Origin: Piliocolobus tephrosceles | Taxonomy: Eukaryota; Chordata; Mammalia; Primates; Cercopithecidae | DNA: 64,000 bases | Assembly (NCBI RefSeq): GCF_002776525.5 | Contig: NC_045437.1 | Location: 138,276,186-138,340,185 of the forward strand | Reading direction: 5' to 3' | Shown: piece after piece, positions 10,791 through 22,625 of the stretch | Layout: each line of letters opens with the position of its first letter | Position numbering within the stretch: position 1 is the stretch's first letter | Translations under genes and position numbers: made by a program | Notes under the pieces: model-generated | Told to the model about the DNA's origin: nothing | The model's input: the letters and a program-made list of their open reading frames with translations, nothing else | The model's database searches: none

Positions 10791-11369
10791 CAGGACATTC
10801 CATCACTTGTGTGGTTTTTGCTAGGGGAGACTACTCTGAAACAAGTGTTTTCCTTCTGAAGTACCTCATCCCATAGCCTAGTTCCTGAGGAACTGGTCTA
10901 GTTTATAATCTAGTCTTCCCTACTAGTTGGTGACCTATCACAGATTAATTTGGGTCACTAAGCTGTTATTCAAGGACTTTGTCTATGCTTAAATCCAACT
11001 GAGGAGAGGCTGGGGGGATAAATAAGCTCAGTAAAACAATCAATCAATTTGGATCTAGTCACTAATTGTGTGTTTTTAAATCACAAGGTTGTCTCAACCA
11101 AATAAAAAATCATCCAATTCCACGAGTCAAATACTTAGCCAGCTGGCCCAGTGCCTCTGAGTTTTTCTCAAGAAACTAAATGTCAGTCCTCTGTGCATGG
11201 CTGAACTGGAGAAAACTGTCTAGTAAGAGAGCAGGGGTGGAGAGACCTATGAGGAAGGTCCCTCCAGTTCCCCACGCAGGAAATTACTTTTGCCTTAGGG
11301 AATTTTTATTGCAGATTAGCTAGTCATTTCTTTTGCTACAGCAAATTAAAGTATCGTACAGATCTAGAG
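10791..11369. other. Unannotated spacer
   Basis: No recognised repeat or gene. Moderately AT-rich sequence with no striking structure. Confidence 0.45.
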
Positions 11370-11583
11370 CAGGGGTCAACAAACTTTTTTTCTTAAATGG
11401 CTTGATAACAAATATTTTCAGTTTTGTGGGCCAGGAGACAAAATTTAGGCTATTCTGTACTTACTAATAGAACATTTAAAATGTAGTCATTTTAAAATAC
11501 AAACAATCTCTGTGGTGGCTCTCCATTAGTTTGAAGACTACGTAGCTGGGTTTAGTTCCCAGGCTGTAGTTTGCCAATCCATG
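11370..11583 (+). mobile_element. hAT-Charlie MITE ('GGGGTCGGCAAACTTT' family)
   Basis: Begins CAGGGGTCAACAAACTTTTT and ends GTAGTTTGCCAATCCATG, the eroded inverted ends of a common hAT-Charlie MITE. The flanks ATCTAGAG (11362-11369) and CTCTAGAA (11584-11591) agree at 6 of 8 positions and could be the 8-bp target duplication. A second copy lies at 44905-45096. Confidence 0.65.
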
Positions 11584-11784
11584 CTCTAGAATTGCCTACC
11601 CTCTCCATAACAGCCCTTCAGGTATTTGAAGTTAGCACACATGATAGCATACCTCCAAACTCTGTCCCATATACAGCCCCTAGGCATGGTCTTGATCTCT
11701 TTATTTCTATCTCCTTTCAAGGTCTCCAGATGTCTCCTATTGAATAGCAGTTACAAAGAGTTATCTATTTAAAATCACAGCACT

Positions 11785-11897
11785 CATTACTTGAGCCCAG
11801 AAGTTCAAAGTTGCAGTGAGTTATGATCATGCTATTTCCTTCCAGCCTGGGGGACAGAGCAAGACCCTGTCTCAAAAAAAAAAAAAAAAATAAAAAA
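11785..11897 (+). mobile_element. Alu right-arm / FRAM-type monomer fragment
   Basis: Sense fragment 'CTTGAGCCCAGAAGTTCAAAG', then 'CCAGCCTGGGGGACAGAGC', 'AAGACCCTGTCTC' and an A17-rich tail. Only about 110 bp is present, so it is either a 5'-truncated old Alu or a free right monomer. The ATGATCATG variant suggests AluJ age. Confidence 0.8.
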
Positions 11898-11899
11898 AT

Positions 11900-12432
11900 T
11901 CACAGCATTCAGAGTAAATATAATATTCTAGTTCTAGTTTGTGTGGCATAATCTTGGCAAGTGATATTTCTTCAGAATCTATATTTCTACAGAATGTTCT
12001 TTTGTTCTGCACTCCTATCTCTGCTTCATACAAGGAAGACCCAACTCATTATTTGAATTTCAAGTTAAACCTCTTCAAAGCATTATCATATCCAAAATCC
12101 TGCCCTCCCTCCCACCCTTCAATCTCTATTTCAGTGCCATTTTTTGTTTGTTGTTTTTATTCATAGGACATAGCCCAATTTATAATTATCTTATTGATTC
12201 ATCAGTTTACTTGAAGGATATTTTATTTGTTGTCACACCAAGCAGAATAAATTAAATCTTCGAGAAAGCTAGGATAATTTCTACTTCCAGTTATGATGAA
12301 GTAGGAAGTATCAGACTTAACCTCTGCTGTACATGCCAAAAACAATATATAAAATAATGTTCTCAGGCACTGGACAATGATTAATGTCAGGCTATGATCC
12401 TTGACAGAAGAGAAGCACATGAGGTAAAACCC
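11900..12432. other. Unannotated spacer
   Basis: No repeat or gene recognised. The short frames on either strand have no recognisable composition. Confidence 0.45.
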
Positions 12433-12935
12433 TCTGTGTTAGAGTTCTTAAGAGAAACAGAGTCAACTGGATGGATGGATGGATGGATGGATGGATGGAT
12501 GGATGGATGGATGGATAAATAGGTAGATAGAGAGATGATGCTTATTATGGCAATTGGCTTATGTGGTTATGGACACCAAGAAGTCCAATGATCTGCCATT
12601 TGAAAGCTGGAAACCAGGAAAGCTGGTGCTGTAATTCACTCTGAGTCCAAAGACCTGAGAACCAAGGGAGCCAATGACATGAGCACTGGTCTGAAGGCCC
12701 AAGAACCAAGAACACCAATGTCTGATGGATGTCCCAGCTCAGACTGAATTTGACCTTTTCCCATCTTTTTGTTCTATCTGGTCTTTTAATAACTGGATTA
12801 TGCCTATCCACAATAGTGAGGGCAATCTTCCTTACTCAGTCCACTGATTTAAATGCTAATCTCCTCCAGAAATACCCTCACAGACATATCCAGAAATAGT
12901 ATCCCTAAGCACAGCCAATTTGATACATGAAATGC
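12433..12935 (-). mobile_element. LTR-like interspersed repeat, antisense
   Basis: Reverse complement of the family seen in sense at 17388-18006. It begins 'GTGTTAGAGTTCTTAAGAG' and continues 'GGCTTATGTGG', 'TCCACTGATTTAAATGCTAA' and 'CTCACAGACATATCC', ending near 'CCAATTTGATACATG'. Such copies usually carry a simple repeat near one end; here it is (GGAT)n. I recognise the family but cannot name it reliably; its TG...CA-type ends suggest an LTR. Confidence 0.55.
12469..12516. repeat. (GGAT)12 microsatellite
   Basis: Perfect tetranucleotide run of 48 bp, followed by degenerate GATA/GAGA-type sequence to about 12538. It sits inside the LTR-like repeat and is probably length-polymorphic. Confidence 0.95.
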
Positions 12936-14389
12936 TTTCTTCTTGAGGGCATTTTCTAAATTCCGATGCAGAGAAATAAAGTCAAGCAGACAACAGCAGT
13001 TTTACTGGATTGAGGAAATGGAGATCAGAGCTCACAGCTGCTAAGATGATTGAAATTTCAGGTGCAGAGAAAGGAGGAAGCAGCAGAGAAGGAGTCCTAA
13101 CCATCTGTGTAAAATTACTCCTTGGGTCCTTGGAGTGGCTGTTAAGCATCATGATGAGGAAAGTCCTTCATAGAATAAAATTCCTTTAAGCTTAGAAAGT
13201 GTTTACATATATCTCCCCTCACAACAATCTCTGTAGAGGATATGGAATAAGAATTTGCATCATTCGTCATCTTCATTCACAATGAAGATTCGAAAATTAT
13301 CTGAACTAGTAAAAGAAAATGCTGCAGTCAGAAGAGCTAGAACAGGAAATCAAGAAAATTATGGTATTTACTAACCACCTACTCTATGTAGATATTGTGC
13401 TAAGCCCTTTCCATAAACTTCCTTACTTCATTTAATCAGCAAATCTGTTCAAATAAATTAGCCTAGTATTTGCCTCCTTTTATAGTCTATCTCATTACAA
13501 AATCCGTGTGCTGAAACACCATGCTCCACTCCCTTCCCCAGAGGCTTTGCCTCTGTCCAATGCTTTTTCATGGTAACGCTACTTCTGTATCTCAGTTTCC
13601 TCAGAACTGAGACTGTCTGTAACTGGGCTCATTAACACCATTTCTTTAGTTTATTTGTTTGGATGTGAGAAGTGACTCTGTTTCCTAGCAACCTTGTCCC
13701 CTGCTCCCTCAATTTTCCCTACTCATTATCTTCCCCATGATCGACTACAAATTAGTCAAATTATGGGCAGATTTTAGATTTCCCAGAAATAGAAAGGGCA
13801 CTTGCAAACATTTGTTCTCTTGGCATGAAGTGGGTCTGAGTACCCATGCTTATTGAGGACAAAGCAGGGAGACGGAATTGGCCATTAATCTCAATGTGTC
13901 TACAGATTTGGGAGCCAAGTCTCCCAGGATAGCCATTTAAGTGTTTTTTGGCCATTTCACGGAAGAACCAATGGTAACCCCAAGAAGAGCCATAATTTTG
14001 GTTAAAACGGGATCCCCTTAACATCTGTCTGCAAAGTTAATGGTCAATTTGGTAGTTTTACTCTCAGATCTGTTGTGAAATCCACTAATGAGCCCTGCAC
14101 ATCACCCTTTAATATTCTGAGAATCAGACAATTGTTCAGACTGACCTTTCAAACACTCTTTGTAGAAACATGAAAAAATGCTCCCTACACCAATATAAAA
14201 CACAACTTGGCACTCAAATGCAGCCCCTATCTAATTTGTCTCCTTGAGCCAAGGGCTTTCCACTCATTCATAATCTATATTAAAGGCAATTTTCACAAAC
14301 ATAGTCCCATCTGGGGTTATTTCCTAAAATGTTCTAGGAAATGAACTGTGTCTAGGAACCAAGGTGAACCCTGAGTGGAATATAAATTA
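12936..14389. other. Mostly unique DNA
   Basis: Contains one MIR fragment (13362-13445). The remainder shows no recognised repeat and no frame with family resemblance. Confidence 0.4.
13362..13445 (-). mobile_element. MIR fragment
   Basis: Antisense MIR tail text: 'GGTATTTACTAACCACCTAC', 'GATATTGTGCTAAGCCC', 'ACTTCATTTAATC'. Short and old. Confidence 0.5.
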
Positions 14390-14930
14390 TCATTTTTTTC
14401 TTGTATATTTGTTGTTTATTCAATACATATTTTAAATACCTATCATGTGCCAGATAACGTTCTAGACACTGGAGACACAGTAGAAAATAAGTCAAAGGTC
14501 TTTGTGCTAGACCTTAGGAATGGGTTTCTTCTTCCAGGCCTATCTTAGGATTTTATGTCCCTGCCAACATGACATTAGGGCTTTATTTGGCCAATAAAAC
14601 ATAGACAATACTGATGTGTGTCACTGTGAGATAGTAGCTTTACCCAGGGCATTTTTTGCCATGCTCTCCTTTCCCTCTGCCTCAGCAACTAGCTTGGGTC
14701 CTGGACTTAGGGAAATACATAGTAGGGTTCCCAGAAGACCAAGCATGGACATATGACATCAACAAAGCTTCAATGTTGCTTTACAGCATTGAAAAAAATA
14801 AAAAAGTAAGTCTAACCTTTTCTGTATCAGTTCTTATGGACACAGAAATTCAAAATTCAATCTCTCAAGATTTCCACCACAGTCCAGCCTATCCAGATCA
14901 TCTGGCATAAATGCCAATAGTCACACCAAG
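14390..14930. other. Degenerate repeat remnants
   Basis: 14405-14500 holds 'CATGTGCCAGATAACGTTC' and 'GACACTGGAGACACAGTAG', the signature of very old L2/MIR-age repeats. From 14560 to 14700 'GGCCAATAAAACATAGACA' and 'TGTGTGTCACTGTGAG' resemble an old LTR 3' half that I cannot assign. The 84-codon plus frame at 14656-14910 lies partly in this text and is not convincing. Confidence 0.3.
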
Positions 14931-17234
14931 ACAAACCTTACTTCTCTGACATAAGAGAGTTCTGCGGTGACGTCAACTATAATGGCAGCAGCAGGATATA
15001 AAGAGCCTCAGACTGGAAGAGAGAAGGTGAAGGCCCTTGTTTCTGTAGGTTGGCTCAGAATCTGGTGTGTGTAGATGGCAGATGGCCAAATAAGTCAGAA
15101 GTTTCCAAACCTGACCCTGTGTCATATTCACTACATGATCTTGTTAAAAGAATTCCCTCAGCAGATTACTAGATCTCAGTGGGTGCCCTGAAATTAAGTA
15201 CCTCAGGGTGATTTTTATGTATCCCGTGGATTTTAGAGTCACGGTTCTAAGTTATAAGCCTTCTCAGAACCCATATCATGTCGGTCTGCCGTGTGACAGA
15301 ACCTCCACCTTGGTTCCTGATTTGCACCCCTATTCCCTTTCTGATACTGGGATTCTGTACTGAACCCGAGCTTACTGGGCTGGAGCTTTGCCCATACATA
15401 CACCAATCCCTTTCTTCTGAGAAATGAATCGTGTCTCTTGAGCTCCCAGACACATAACACCTTGTGATTCAGAGGAATACCACTCTTTGAGGAGGCCCTG
15501 CTGGAACTCACTCTGGTGCATAATTTTGTGATATAGGTAACCCTGCAATCTCCTCTCAGAGAAATTTATCCCTCCACTCACCAGCCCCTGTTGAAGGGGT
15601 GAGTCAAGGTAGGTGTGGTTTATTATAGCATGTGATCCACTGCAATTCACACCCAACTTAACACACACACACAAAAGCCAATACAAGGAAAGCCAACCTA
15701 CTAACTGGCTAATAACTAATGTTCTGCCTTGAAAGTTTGAACAAAGAAAAGAAAAATCTGTGATCAGAGACTAGTGAATATTTACACTGAAGGTTACATG
15801 GAATTGGGGATAGAATGGTCATTCTCAGTTGTGTTCTTACTGAGAAGTTATCTCAGAAAGTTAAATGCCAGAGAAAACCTATTAACATCTTTTAATAGAG
15901 CCAGAGAGAGAGAGAGATAAAAACAGAGAAAAGAGGAAATTCTATCCTTAGAACCTTTTAAGCAAAATTTACTATTTTTGACGCAAGGTGTATATTGTGT
16001 TTCATTTTTGTGAAGTGCCCTTGTAAACTTTCAAAACTCTCCTTTCCTTGAACTACCATGAATGGGGTTGGTTTCTCACACATAAACAAATTTGCCTGCG
16101 TTGAATTCCCTTAAATGATGAACATGGGTCTTATTCTAGCCTGGAGCTACCACTTGCACAAAACGAACTTTTACCCAGGATCAGGCCAGGCTGTTCCTCC
16201 AGCCTGGCCCCTCAAGCCCCAAATTCCTCTCAGCTGAGTCAATCCTAATTATGTTAATATTTCGACAAGATTATCAGCTTATATTTTATTTTTCCCTACT
16301 TCCAAATTGGAATAACTTTATTGTTCTCTTCATACTTTTCAAAGTATTGAAAACCAACCAAACCTAGTCGACAAAGTATTAACTAGTTGGATAGATGGCA
16401 TATTAAAACATATATCATCACCTTAATAGAGAAGTCTTCTCAATGCTTTCTTATAAATCCAGATGTGCCCTGATTTAAGGAAATTTATAATTTATAAAAA
16501 CTCAACTTGTAATAAACTGTGAGGGTAAATTTGCTTTTCCAAAGCAACTCTTCAAATTCAGAGCACTCTATGCCTACATGTAGACACTTATTTCAACGAC
16601 AAAAACTGAGCAGAGAAGGGAGAGAATACAGTAATGTCCACTGAAGGATATCTTAGAGAAGCATAAAAATCAATAGGAAAACAGGATTTGATTTGCATAG
16701 CATATTTCCAAGACATATCAGTTACTACTAATGATCAACCCAGAGAGCCATTACTCCTGAGATTCTGGAATGAGCTTAGCTGACTCTAACCTCATCCAAA
16801 TCCACTCAAGACAATCCCTAGGAAATGATTTCACTTATTTCCAATAATCTAATTTCTATGAACTGGTTACATAATCTCTTCACAACACAAATATCTCAAT
16901 GCTGAGAGTCCTTACTGCCTCCACACCTTAATGTACCAATTTATTTCTTCCTAAAATGCAACCGCATGACCTAGGACACTTATTAAGAAAGAGAAACTGA
17001 GTTCTCTACCAGACTCACCCATTTTCACTCAGTAATACTCTCCCAGAGTAAAGAGAAATGTGCAAAGTATGAATTTATTGGAGGGAAGGAGTAAGGTGTT
17101 AACAGTACATTTATTTACTCATTATATAGGTATTAATGAATGTCTAATATAATCTATCATTAGGGATTATATTTTTGTTAAATTTATATATGAGAAGTTG
17201 GCAAGTAATCAATTTTAAAGCATTTATTATAGCT
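14931..17234. other. Longest stretch with no recognised repeat
   Basis: About 2.3 kb with no Alu, L1, MIR or LTR text that I can recognise. It opens with the CRE/TATA pair at 14968-15005. Overlapping minus-strand frames near 15239-15686 (104 codons at most) are antisense to that candidate transcript and have no recognisable features. 16240-16300 contains an AP-1-like GCTGAGTCA followed by CTAATTATGTTAAT. Confidence 0.4.
14968..15030 (+). promoter_or_regulatory. Candidate core promoter: perfect CRE plus TATA-like box
   Basis: The palindromic cAMP response element TGACGTCA is at 14968-14975 and a TATA-like GATATAAAGAG at 14995-15005, 20 bp further on. That spacing would place initiation near 15025-15035. 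The full CRE contains a CpG, which decays quickly when methylated and unselected. The sequence is not recognisably repeat-derived. Motifs are seen directly; promoter activity is inference. No open frame of note follows on the plus strand, so any product would be non-coding or spliced. Confidence 0.3.
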
Positions 17235-17387
17235 TGATGGTTAAGGATGTGGCCCCCAGAATCAGTTTCTTAGGTTTGAATCCTAACTATAAAACTTCTA
17301 AGGTTTAGTTTCATCATCTGTAAAACAGGAATGAAAATAGGGATAACATTGCAAGATGATTGTGTAAGTTAAATTATATAATCCATG

Positions 17388-17904
17388 TGTAATGGTTTAT
17401 TTTGTCAAGTTAACAAGGCCACAAAGTAGCCAAACATTTGCTCAAACATTATTCTGAGTTTATCTGTGAGGATGTTTTCGGATGACATTAACATTTGAAT
17501 CAGGGTATCCAGTAAAGAAGATTGCTCTCCCTAATGTGGGTGGACCTCATTCAATCAGTTGAAGGCCTGAACAGAACAAAAAGGCTAACTTTCCTATGCA
17601 TAAGAGGACACTTCTCCTGTTTGACTGCAGGAGCTAGAATATTAGTCTTTTCCAAGCTTCAGTCCATAGCACTGAAACATCGGCTCTTCTTGGGTCTCAG
17701 GCCTGCCAGCTTTTTTATTAGAACTTATACAACTGGCTGCCCTAGTTCCCAGACCTTCAGACTCAGGCTGGAACTACACATCGACTCTCCTGGGTCTCCA
17801 GCTTGCCAGTTGCAGTCCTTGGGATTTCTTAGCCTCCATAATCATGTAAGCCAATCCTTACATTAAAACCTCTATTTCTCTGTCTCTTCCCCATTCTCTC
17901 TCTC

Positions 17905-17958
<54 letters not shown>

Positions 17959-18006
17959 CTTCTCTCTCTCTATTGGTTCTGTTTCCCTGGAGAACTTAAA
18001 TATATC
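17388..18006 (+). mobile_element. LTR-like interspersed repeat, sense, inserted in MIR
   Basis: Begins TGTAATGGTTTATTTTGTCA and carries 'CATTTGAATCAGGGTATCC', 'TGTGGGTGGACCTCATTCAA' and 'TTGGTTCTGTTTCCCTGGAG'. It includes a (TC)n tract in its 3' third. Flanks CCATG/TCATG may be a 5-bp target duplication. Same family as 12433-12935, opposite strand. The 114-codon frame 17522-17866 lies inside it and is not a gene. Confidence 0.6.
17895..17971. repeat. (TC)n microsatellite
   Basis: Nearly pure CT dinucleotide run with single CACTC and CCCCT interruptions; polypurine/polypyrimidine, so capable of triplex (H-DNA) formation. Confidence 0.95.
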
Positions 18007-18070
18007 ATGTAAAACATTTAGCACAATGCTAGACCCATAACAATCACTCCGTGAAAGGTTAGCCATTACA

Positions 18071-19049
18071 AGGGACTGCACTGGTCATTGGTAGAGGCAA
18101 CCACCAAGATGACTCAAATCTAACATTTACTTTCAGAGAAGTCATGGAAGTTATTCCCTTGAGCACCTATCCTTCCCCTTTAAAGCACACTCCACAACAC
18201 ATCACCACTGTTGCTTTGCAGGTTCTATGGAGTTCCCAAAATAAATGTAAATCATGTTCCCCGCTAGGGTACTATCAAATTGAGGAATTCTGGAGGAGCT
18301 ACAGGAGTCATGTACTGCTATAAAAAGCCCAGGAGCCTCTGGGGAGAGCCTAACCTCAAACAAGTGGAAGCCAGACAGACCTTCTTGGCCTGGGAACAAA
18401 CTCTCAGGCCTGGACAAGAGGGTACTTATAATCAGTTAACTGAAAATATAAAAAGCCAGTCCTAAAGAGATGTCATCTTGTTTCCCATTAAATAGAAGTA
18501 CTTATTCCATTTGCACTTTTTCAGCCCAGACTTTCTTCTTTTAATCTTCTGGAACATAGGACAGAATTAATTTGTATGGTCAATTCATCCTAGACAAGGT
18601 TTAAATTTATCTTTTTGAAACTAATCTGTCACTGATTATCTCAGGAGTTAGGAGGCCAGAACATGGATCCAGTCTCCCTGTAGATCAAAGCTACTTCAGG
18701 CTGAAAGGTATTTAATGCTAACATTTGGTCTGAGACGAAAGAGGACATAACACGAAAGATGGTGGACAACATCCTCTCTCCTGCAAGAACAGCATGTCCC
18801 ATCCTTAGAATGTTGCAGAAGCCTTGCCTAATGGTGTTTCCAGCCCTTCCCTGCAGCTTTCTAATCCGCATAGCTGTCGCCACTCAATACCCCATGCAGG
18901 TCCAGACTGTAGAGGTCAAATACCTAAGTTGTTACCACAGGTTCAAAGTAAAGACACTGGAAATTTCAGAAACTCAAAAAAGCTTGAAAATAAAATAATT
19001 TGTAATCACTTAGAGCAGAAGCAAAGATAAATCTTTCCAGTATTATACT
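18071..19049. other. Unique DNA, no gene recognised
   Basis: No repeat recognised. Short overlapping frames on both strands (18202-18465, 18641-19030) show no domain or family resemblance and overlap each other, as chance frames do. Confidence 0.4.
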
Positions 19050-19415
19050 CACAAACACACACAGAGTAGCATTATGTAAAAATGTTATGTAACTTGTTTT
19101 TTCACTAACTGCACAATTTGATCATTTTTTCATGTTATTAAACAAACTTCATTATTTTTATGGCTTTGAAACACTCTATTGAATATAAGTATTATAATAT
19201 AGCTAATTAATCCCTTTTTGTTGGACGGGATTATTTCCACTGTTTTCACTATTCTAAATAATGTCACAATTAATGTTCTTGATGATCCTCTAGGGATTTC
19301 CTTAGGTTAAATACTTAGAATTGCTGGATCAAAAATGTGCACATTTTAGAGAATTTTAAAATCAGATTTACAAATATTCTACTAGCAGAGTATATTCCTC
19401 CAACAGTGTGAGGAA
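19050..19415 (-). mobile_element. Old L1M 3' fragment, antisense
   Basis: Carries antisense L1 phrases 'TTTTATGGCTTTGAAACAC', 'CACTATTCTAAATAATGTC', 'TAGAATTGCTGGATCAAAAA' and 'CCTCCAACAGTGTGAGG'. Strongly diverged, with no tail retained. Confidence 0.65.
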
Positions 19416-20267
19416 CTGATTCCAAAAATATGAAACAGTCCTGAGGCATTAGATAGGCAACACAGCATCCACCCTTCCATCCATGAAAAGATATTTATTG
19501 AGTGCATACTCTATACCGTGTGCTAGGAACACAGCAGGGAAATAGACAGATATAAACCCTACCCTCCCTGTACTCACAACCTACTAGGGAAATCAGACAA
19601 GCAATTCAGATACTGATTAGTTTAGCCTTGTGACTGCTTTTATTCTGACAACATGTTCCATTTTAAAACAAGACTCCTGCCTTATTGCTGGGATTAACGT
19701 CTTATGTTGGAAACTGGGTCTCCTGTTTCTCCCTCACCAGGGGCCATGTCTTATTCTCATACATTCTCTTGAAAATGCTATAGAATCCTGGAATAGTGGC
19801 TGGCCCTGCTGAGAGCATTTCCCTTTGTCTATACAAGTTACCCACCAGCCGTGCCAGACTCTAGCTGCACACTACCCGTTTTCTGGAAAAGCAATGAAAA
19901 TCATGGCCACTGTTGGCTTCACTCTACTCTCTCTGTGCCCTATACCACTTACTATAAATTACTTTATTTAATTTAAACAACAATACTACGAGAGCAACAC
20001 TGTTGTTATACCCTCATTTCACTGGGTTTACCTGGGTCTCTATCTCTGTCCTGATACTTGTCCTGCTAGGCTGAACACATCCTGGTCATCCACTGTTAGG
20101 CCTATCTCTGAAGGTCTGTCATACCCAAGGGACAACTGGGGTCTGGCACTCTCCAGAATCTGCTCTGACAAGTTAGCAGGTTGCCTGGGGCACACCCAGC
20201 TCCACTGCAATGATTCCCAAAGCTGAACCAAAGACCGACCACCAGCTGCAGAACCAAGTGAGGTCCT
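19416..20267. other. Unannotated stretch
   Basis: 19488-19600 ('TATTTATTGAGTGCATACTC', 'GTGTGCTAGGAACACAGCAG') is an ancient L2/MIR-age repeat remnant. The rest is unique, with no gene recognised. Confidence 0.4.
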
Positions 20268-20642
20268 TAAAATGAAATAGTATTCAGCAATAAAAAGAAA
20301 CGGGGTACTGAGACATAAACAAACCTCAAAATATTATGCTAAGAGAAATAAGCCAGAGGAAACTGGACAAATATTGTATGATTCCACTTAAATGAAATAT
20401 CTAGAACAGGTAGATTCACGAAGACAGAAAGCAGATAAGTGATTGCCAAAGGCAAGGAGGAGAGAGGAATAGGAGTGATTCTTAATTGATATAGGGTCTC
20501 ACTTGGGGGTGATAAAACTGTTTTGGGAAACAGACAGCAGTGATGGCTGCACATGACTGTGAATGTACTGAATGTCACTGAATTGTTTATTTTAAGATGG
20601 TTGATTTTAATTTTATGTCATGTTTATCTCAATTTTTAAAAG
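20268..20642 (+). mobile_element. Old L1M 3' end, sense
   Basis: Typical late L1M text: 'GTATTCAGCAATAAAAAG', 'ATTATGCTAAGAGAAATAAG', 'TATTGTATGATTCCACTTA', ending in 'CATGTTTATCTCAATTTTTAAAA', the A-rich 3' terminus. Confidence 0.75.
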
Positions 20643-21539
20643 GGGAGGAGGCAAGAATGTACCAATTCAAAGTAGTTAGGCCTAGGAATGTCCTTTTGTA
20701 CAAACTCCCAAGTGATCTGGTACACAGTAAAATTTGAAAAAAAATGCCTTAAATAAAACCTCCCGGTACAGCTACATAGAAATTGTCATCCAAAAGAATG
20801 CAAAAATTAAAAGCTTTTTTTCCCCCAAAGCTTGAAGACAAGTCCTAAAGCAAAAGCATGGTTATAACTAGCACAAAGAGCTTAACGGTGAGGTGGCACC
20901 ACTGAGCTGCCTGGTGCCATTATTTCCAGTTAGCAAGACCCCCCCAAGGGGTCTGGACCATCTGCATGTGCATGTAACACAATCACTGCACTGGGGGAAA
21001 TGAGGACAGAAAACAGGAGCAAGAGATACATGGTGACGTGTGAAGAAGTACAAACCCTAGGCAAGAGGAGGAGGGAATATTGACTAATCAATATGACCAA
21101 GCAAAGTAATGGTACAGCTCCTACATAGCCCTGAATTAAAGCAAACGGGAATCAATGGGCTAAAAACCAAGGATTCAATAAAGCCATTAAGTCATGGCAA
21201 TTCCTTTCGAGGCAAATTAATTTCTTCATGGCTCTGTCCCCTGTTTCTACCAAAAGTCAATACTCTCCTAGCAAGGGATTTGGGGAATGTGGCTCCCAAT
21301 ACTTTGTCACTATTTCACTCCACCAGTTTATCCCTAGGAGAGGGACTTCTTCACTTCTGGCTTTCTTCCATCAGTATGTTGGTTTGGCTTCGACCCCTAA
21401 GTCAAGTAATTTGTGTTTCAAGGGAAACAAAACCTAATCTCATCTGCCAACACCTACAAGGGGCCAGGTCTCTCAGTGGTTAGCGCTGCTGTTGAAACCT
21501 TCCTAGGGAACTATGTCAAGTCACAGTGTGTCCGTCACA
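20643..21539. other. Unique DNA, no gene recognised
   Basis: A 124-codon plus frame (21109-21483) overlaps another frame (21228-21437) in a different phase. Neither resembles a known protein, and I see no repeat or RNA gene. Confidence 0.4.
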
Positions 21540-21712
21540 CATGAACACATTAGCAAGGCACTCTGTGACAGGTGCTATGTTAAGAATATCCTATGTATTG
21601 TCCTATTTAATTCTTACCACAACCCTACAAGATTCATTTTACGGATTGGGAAACTGAGTCTTGAATGGTTTAGTAACTCCCAATGTCTCCTGAATCCAAA
21701 GCCTGCCTAATG
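21540..21712 (-). mobile_element. MIR, antisense
   Basis: 'GTGCTATGTTAAGAATATCC', 'ACCACAACCCTACAAGATTC', 'GATTGGGAAACTGAGTCTTG' and 'GAATCCAAAGCCTGCCT' are the reverse complement of the MIR body. Confidence 0.7.
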
Positions 21713-21931
21713 ACAACTCAGCGGTGTCCACATGCCTCCCAAATTAAAACCCTCCAAGACTCCAGGAAATGAGTGAGTCACCAACGACCCTTCCAAAGCA
21801 GCCACCCACACCCCACAGCAGTTAGAGAGGATTTCTGAGCGCATTGGGCACACACACAAGAGTCTCCCAAGTATAAAGTCTTACGCTGAGAGGGTCACTG
21901 GCCATGAGATGTCCACAGTCACTTAGCTGTT

Positions 21932-22242
21932 TTTTGTTTGTTTGTTTGTTTGTTTTCTGAGATGGAGTCTCACTATCACCCAGGCTAGAGTGCAGTGGCG
22001 TGATCTTGGCTCACTGCAACCTCCACCTCCCAGGTTCAAGCAATTCTCCTGCCTCAGCCTCCCGAGTAGCTGGGATTACAGGTGCGTGCCACCAACACAT
22101 GTGGCTAATTTCTGTGTTTTTAGTAGAGACGGGGTTTTGACATGTTGGTCAGGCTGGTCTCAAACTCCTGACCTCAGATGATCTGCCCACCTCAGCCTCC
22201 CAAAGTGCTGGGACTACAGGTGTGAGCCACTGCACCCAGCCA
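21932..22242 (-). mobile_element. AluS-type, antisense
   Basis: Tail patterned (GTTT)n at the left, then GAGATGGAGTCTCACTATC; it ends GCCACTGCACCCAGCC. Probable target duplications are 21915-21931 and 22243-22259 (ACAGTC..T.AGCT.TT), 14 of 17 identical. The 79-codon plus frame over it is Alu-derived. Confidence 0.92.
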
Positions 22243-22394
22243 ACAGTCCCTGAGCTCTTACCAGCCAGAACTCTCACCAGCAGACAGCCGGGGCTAGGAG
22301 ACAGGAAGAGAATGATTCTGGTGAGTGTGTGCTAAAGACTAACAACTTTGATTTGCTTGAAGGAGAACACACATGCCATATATTAAGGTAAATG

Positions 22395-22625
22395 AAAGCT
22401 ATTGCTTTGGATTCAAAGAACCTGAGCCCTAATTTCCAGCTCTTTCACTTCAGCTATGTGACCTCGGGCAGTTTTGACCTTGCTGAGACTGAATTCTCAT
22501 TTGTAAATTGGAGGTGTTTATCTTGCACAATGGTGGCTATGAAGAGTGAATGGGGTATTTCACGTAAGAGCATTTATCATGTGCCTGGCACAGAGTGAAT
22601 CTTAAATGGTAGCTGCCATTATTTC
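22395..22625 (+). mobile_element. MIR, sense, nearly full length
   Basis: Runs from 'GCTTTGGATTCAAAGAACC' through 'CAGCTATGTGACCTCGGGCA' to 'CATGTGCCTGGCACAGAGTG' and 'CTTAAATGGTAGC', covering most of the roughly 260-bp MIR consensus. Confidence 0.75.

Larger units (their letters stand above)
17235..18070 (+). mobile_element. MIR, split by an LTR-like insertion
   Basis: Sense MIR: 'GTTTGAATCCTAACTATAAA' and 'TTTCATCATCTGTAAAACAGG' run to about 17387. The text resumes at about 18007 with 'CATGTAAAACATTTAGCACA' and 'CTCCGTGAAAGGTTAGCC', the usual MIR tail. The intervening 0.6 kb is the LTR-like repeat. Confidence 0.7.

Noticed and set aside
17522..17866. 114-codon plus-strand ORF
   Set aside because: It lies entirely within an LTR-like interspersed repeat and shows no domain.
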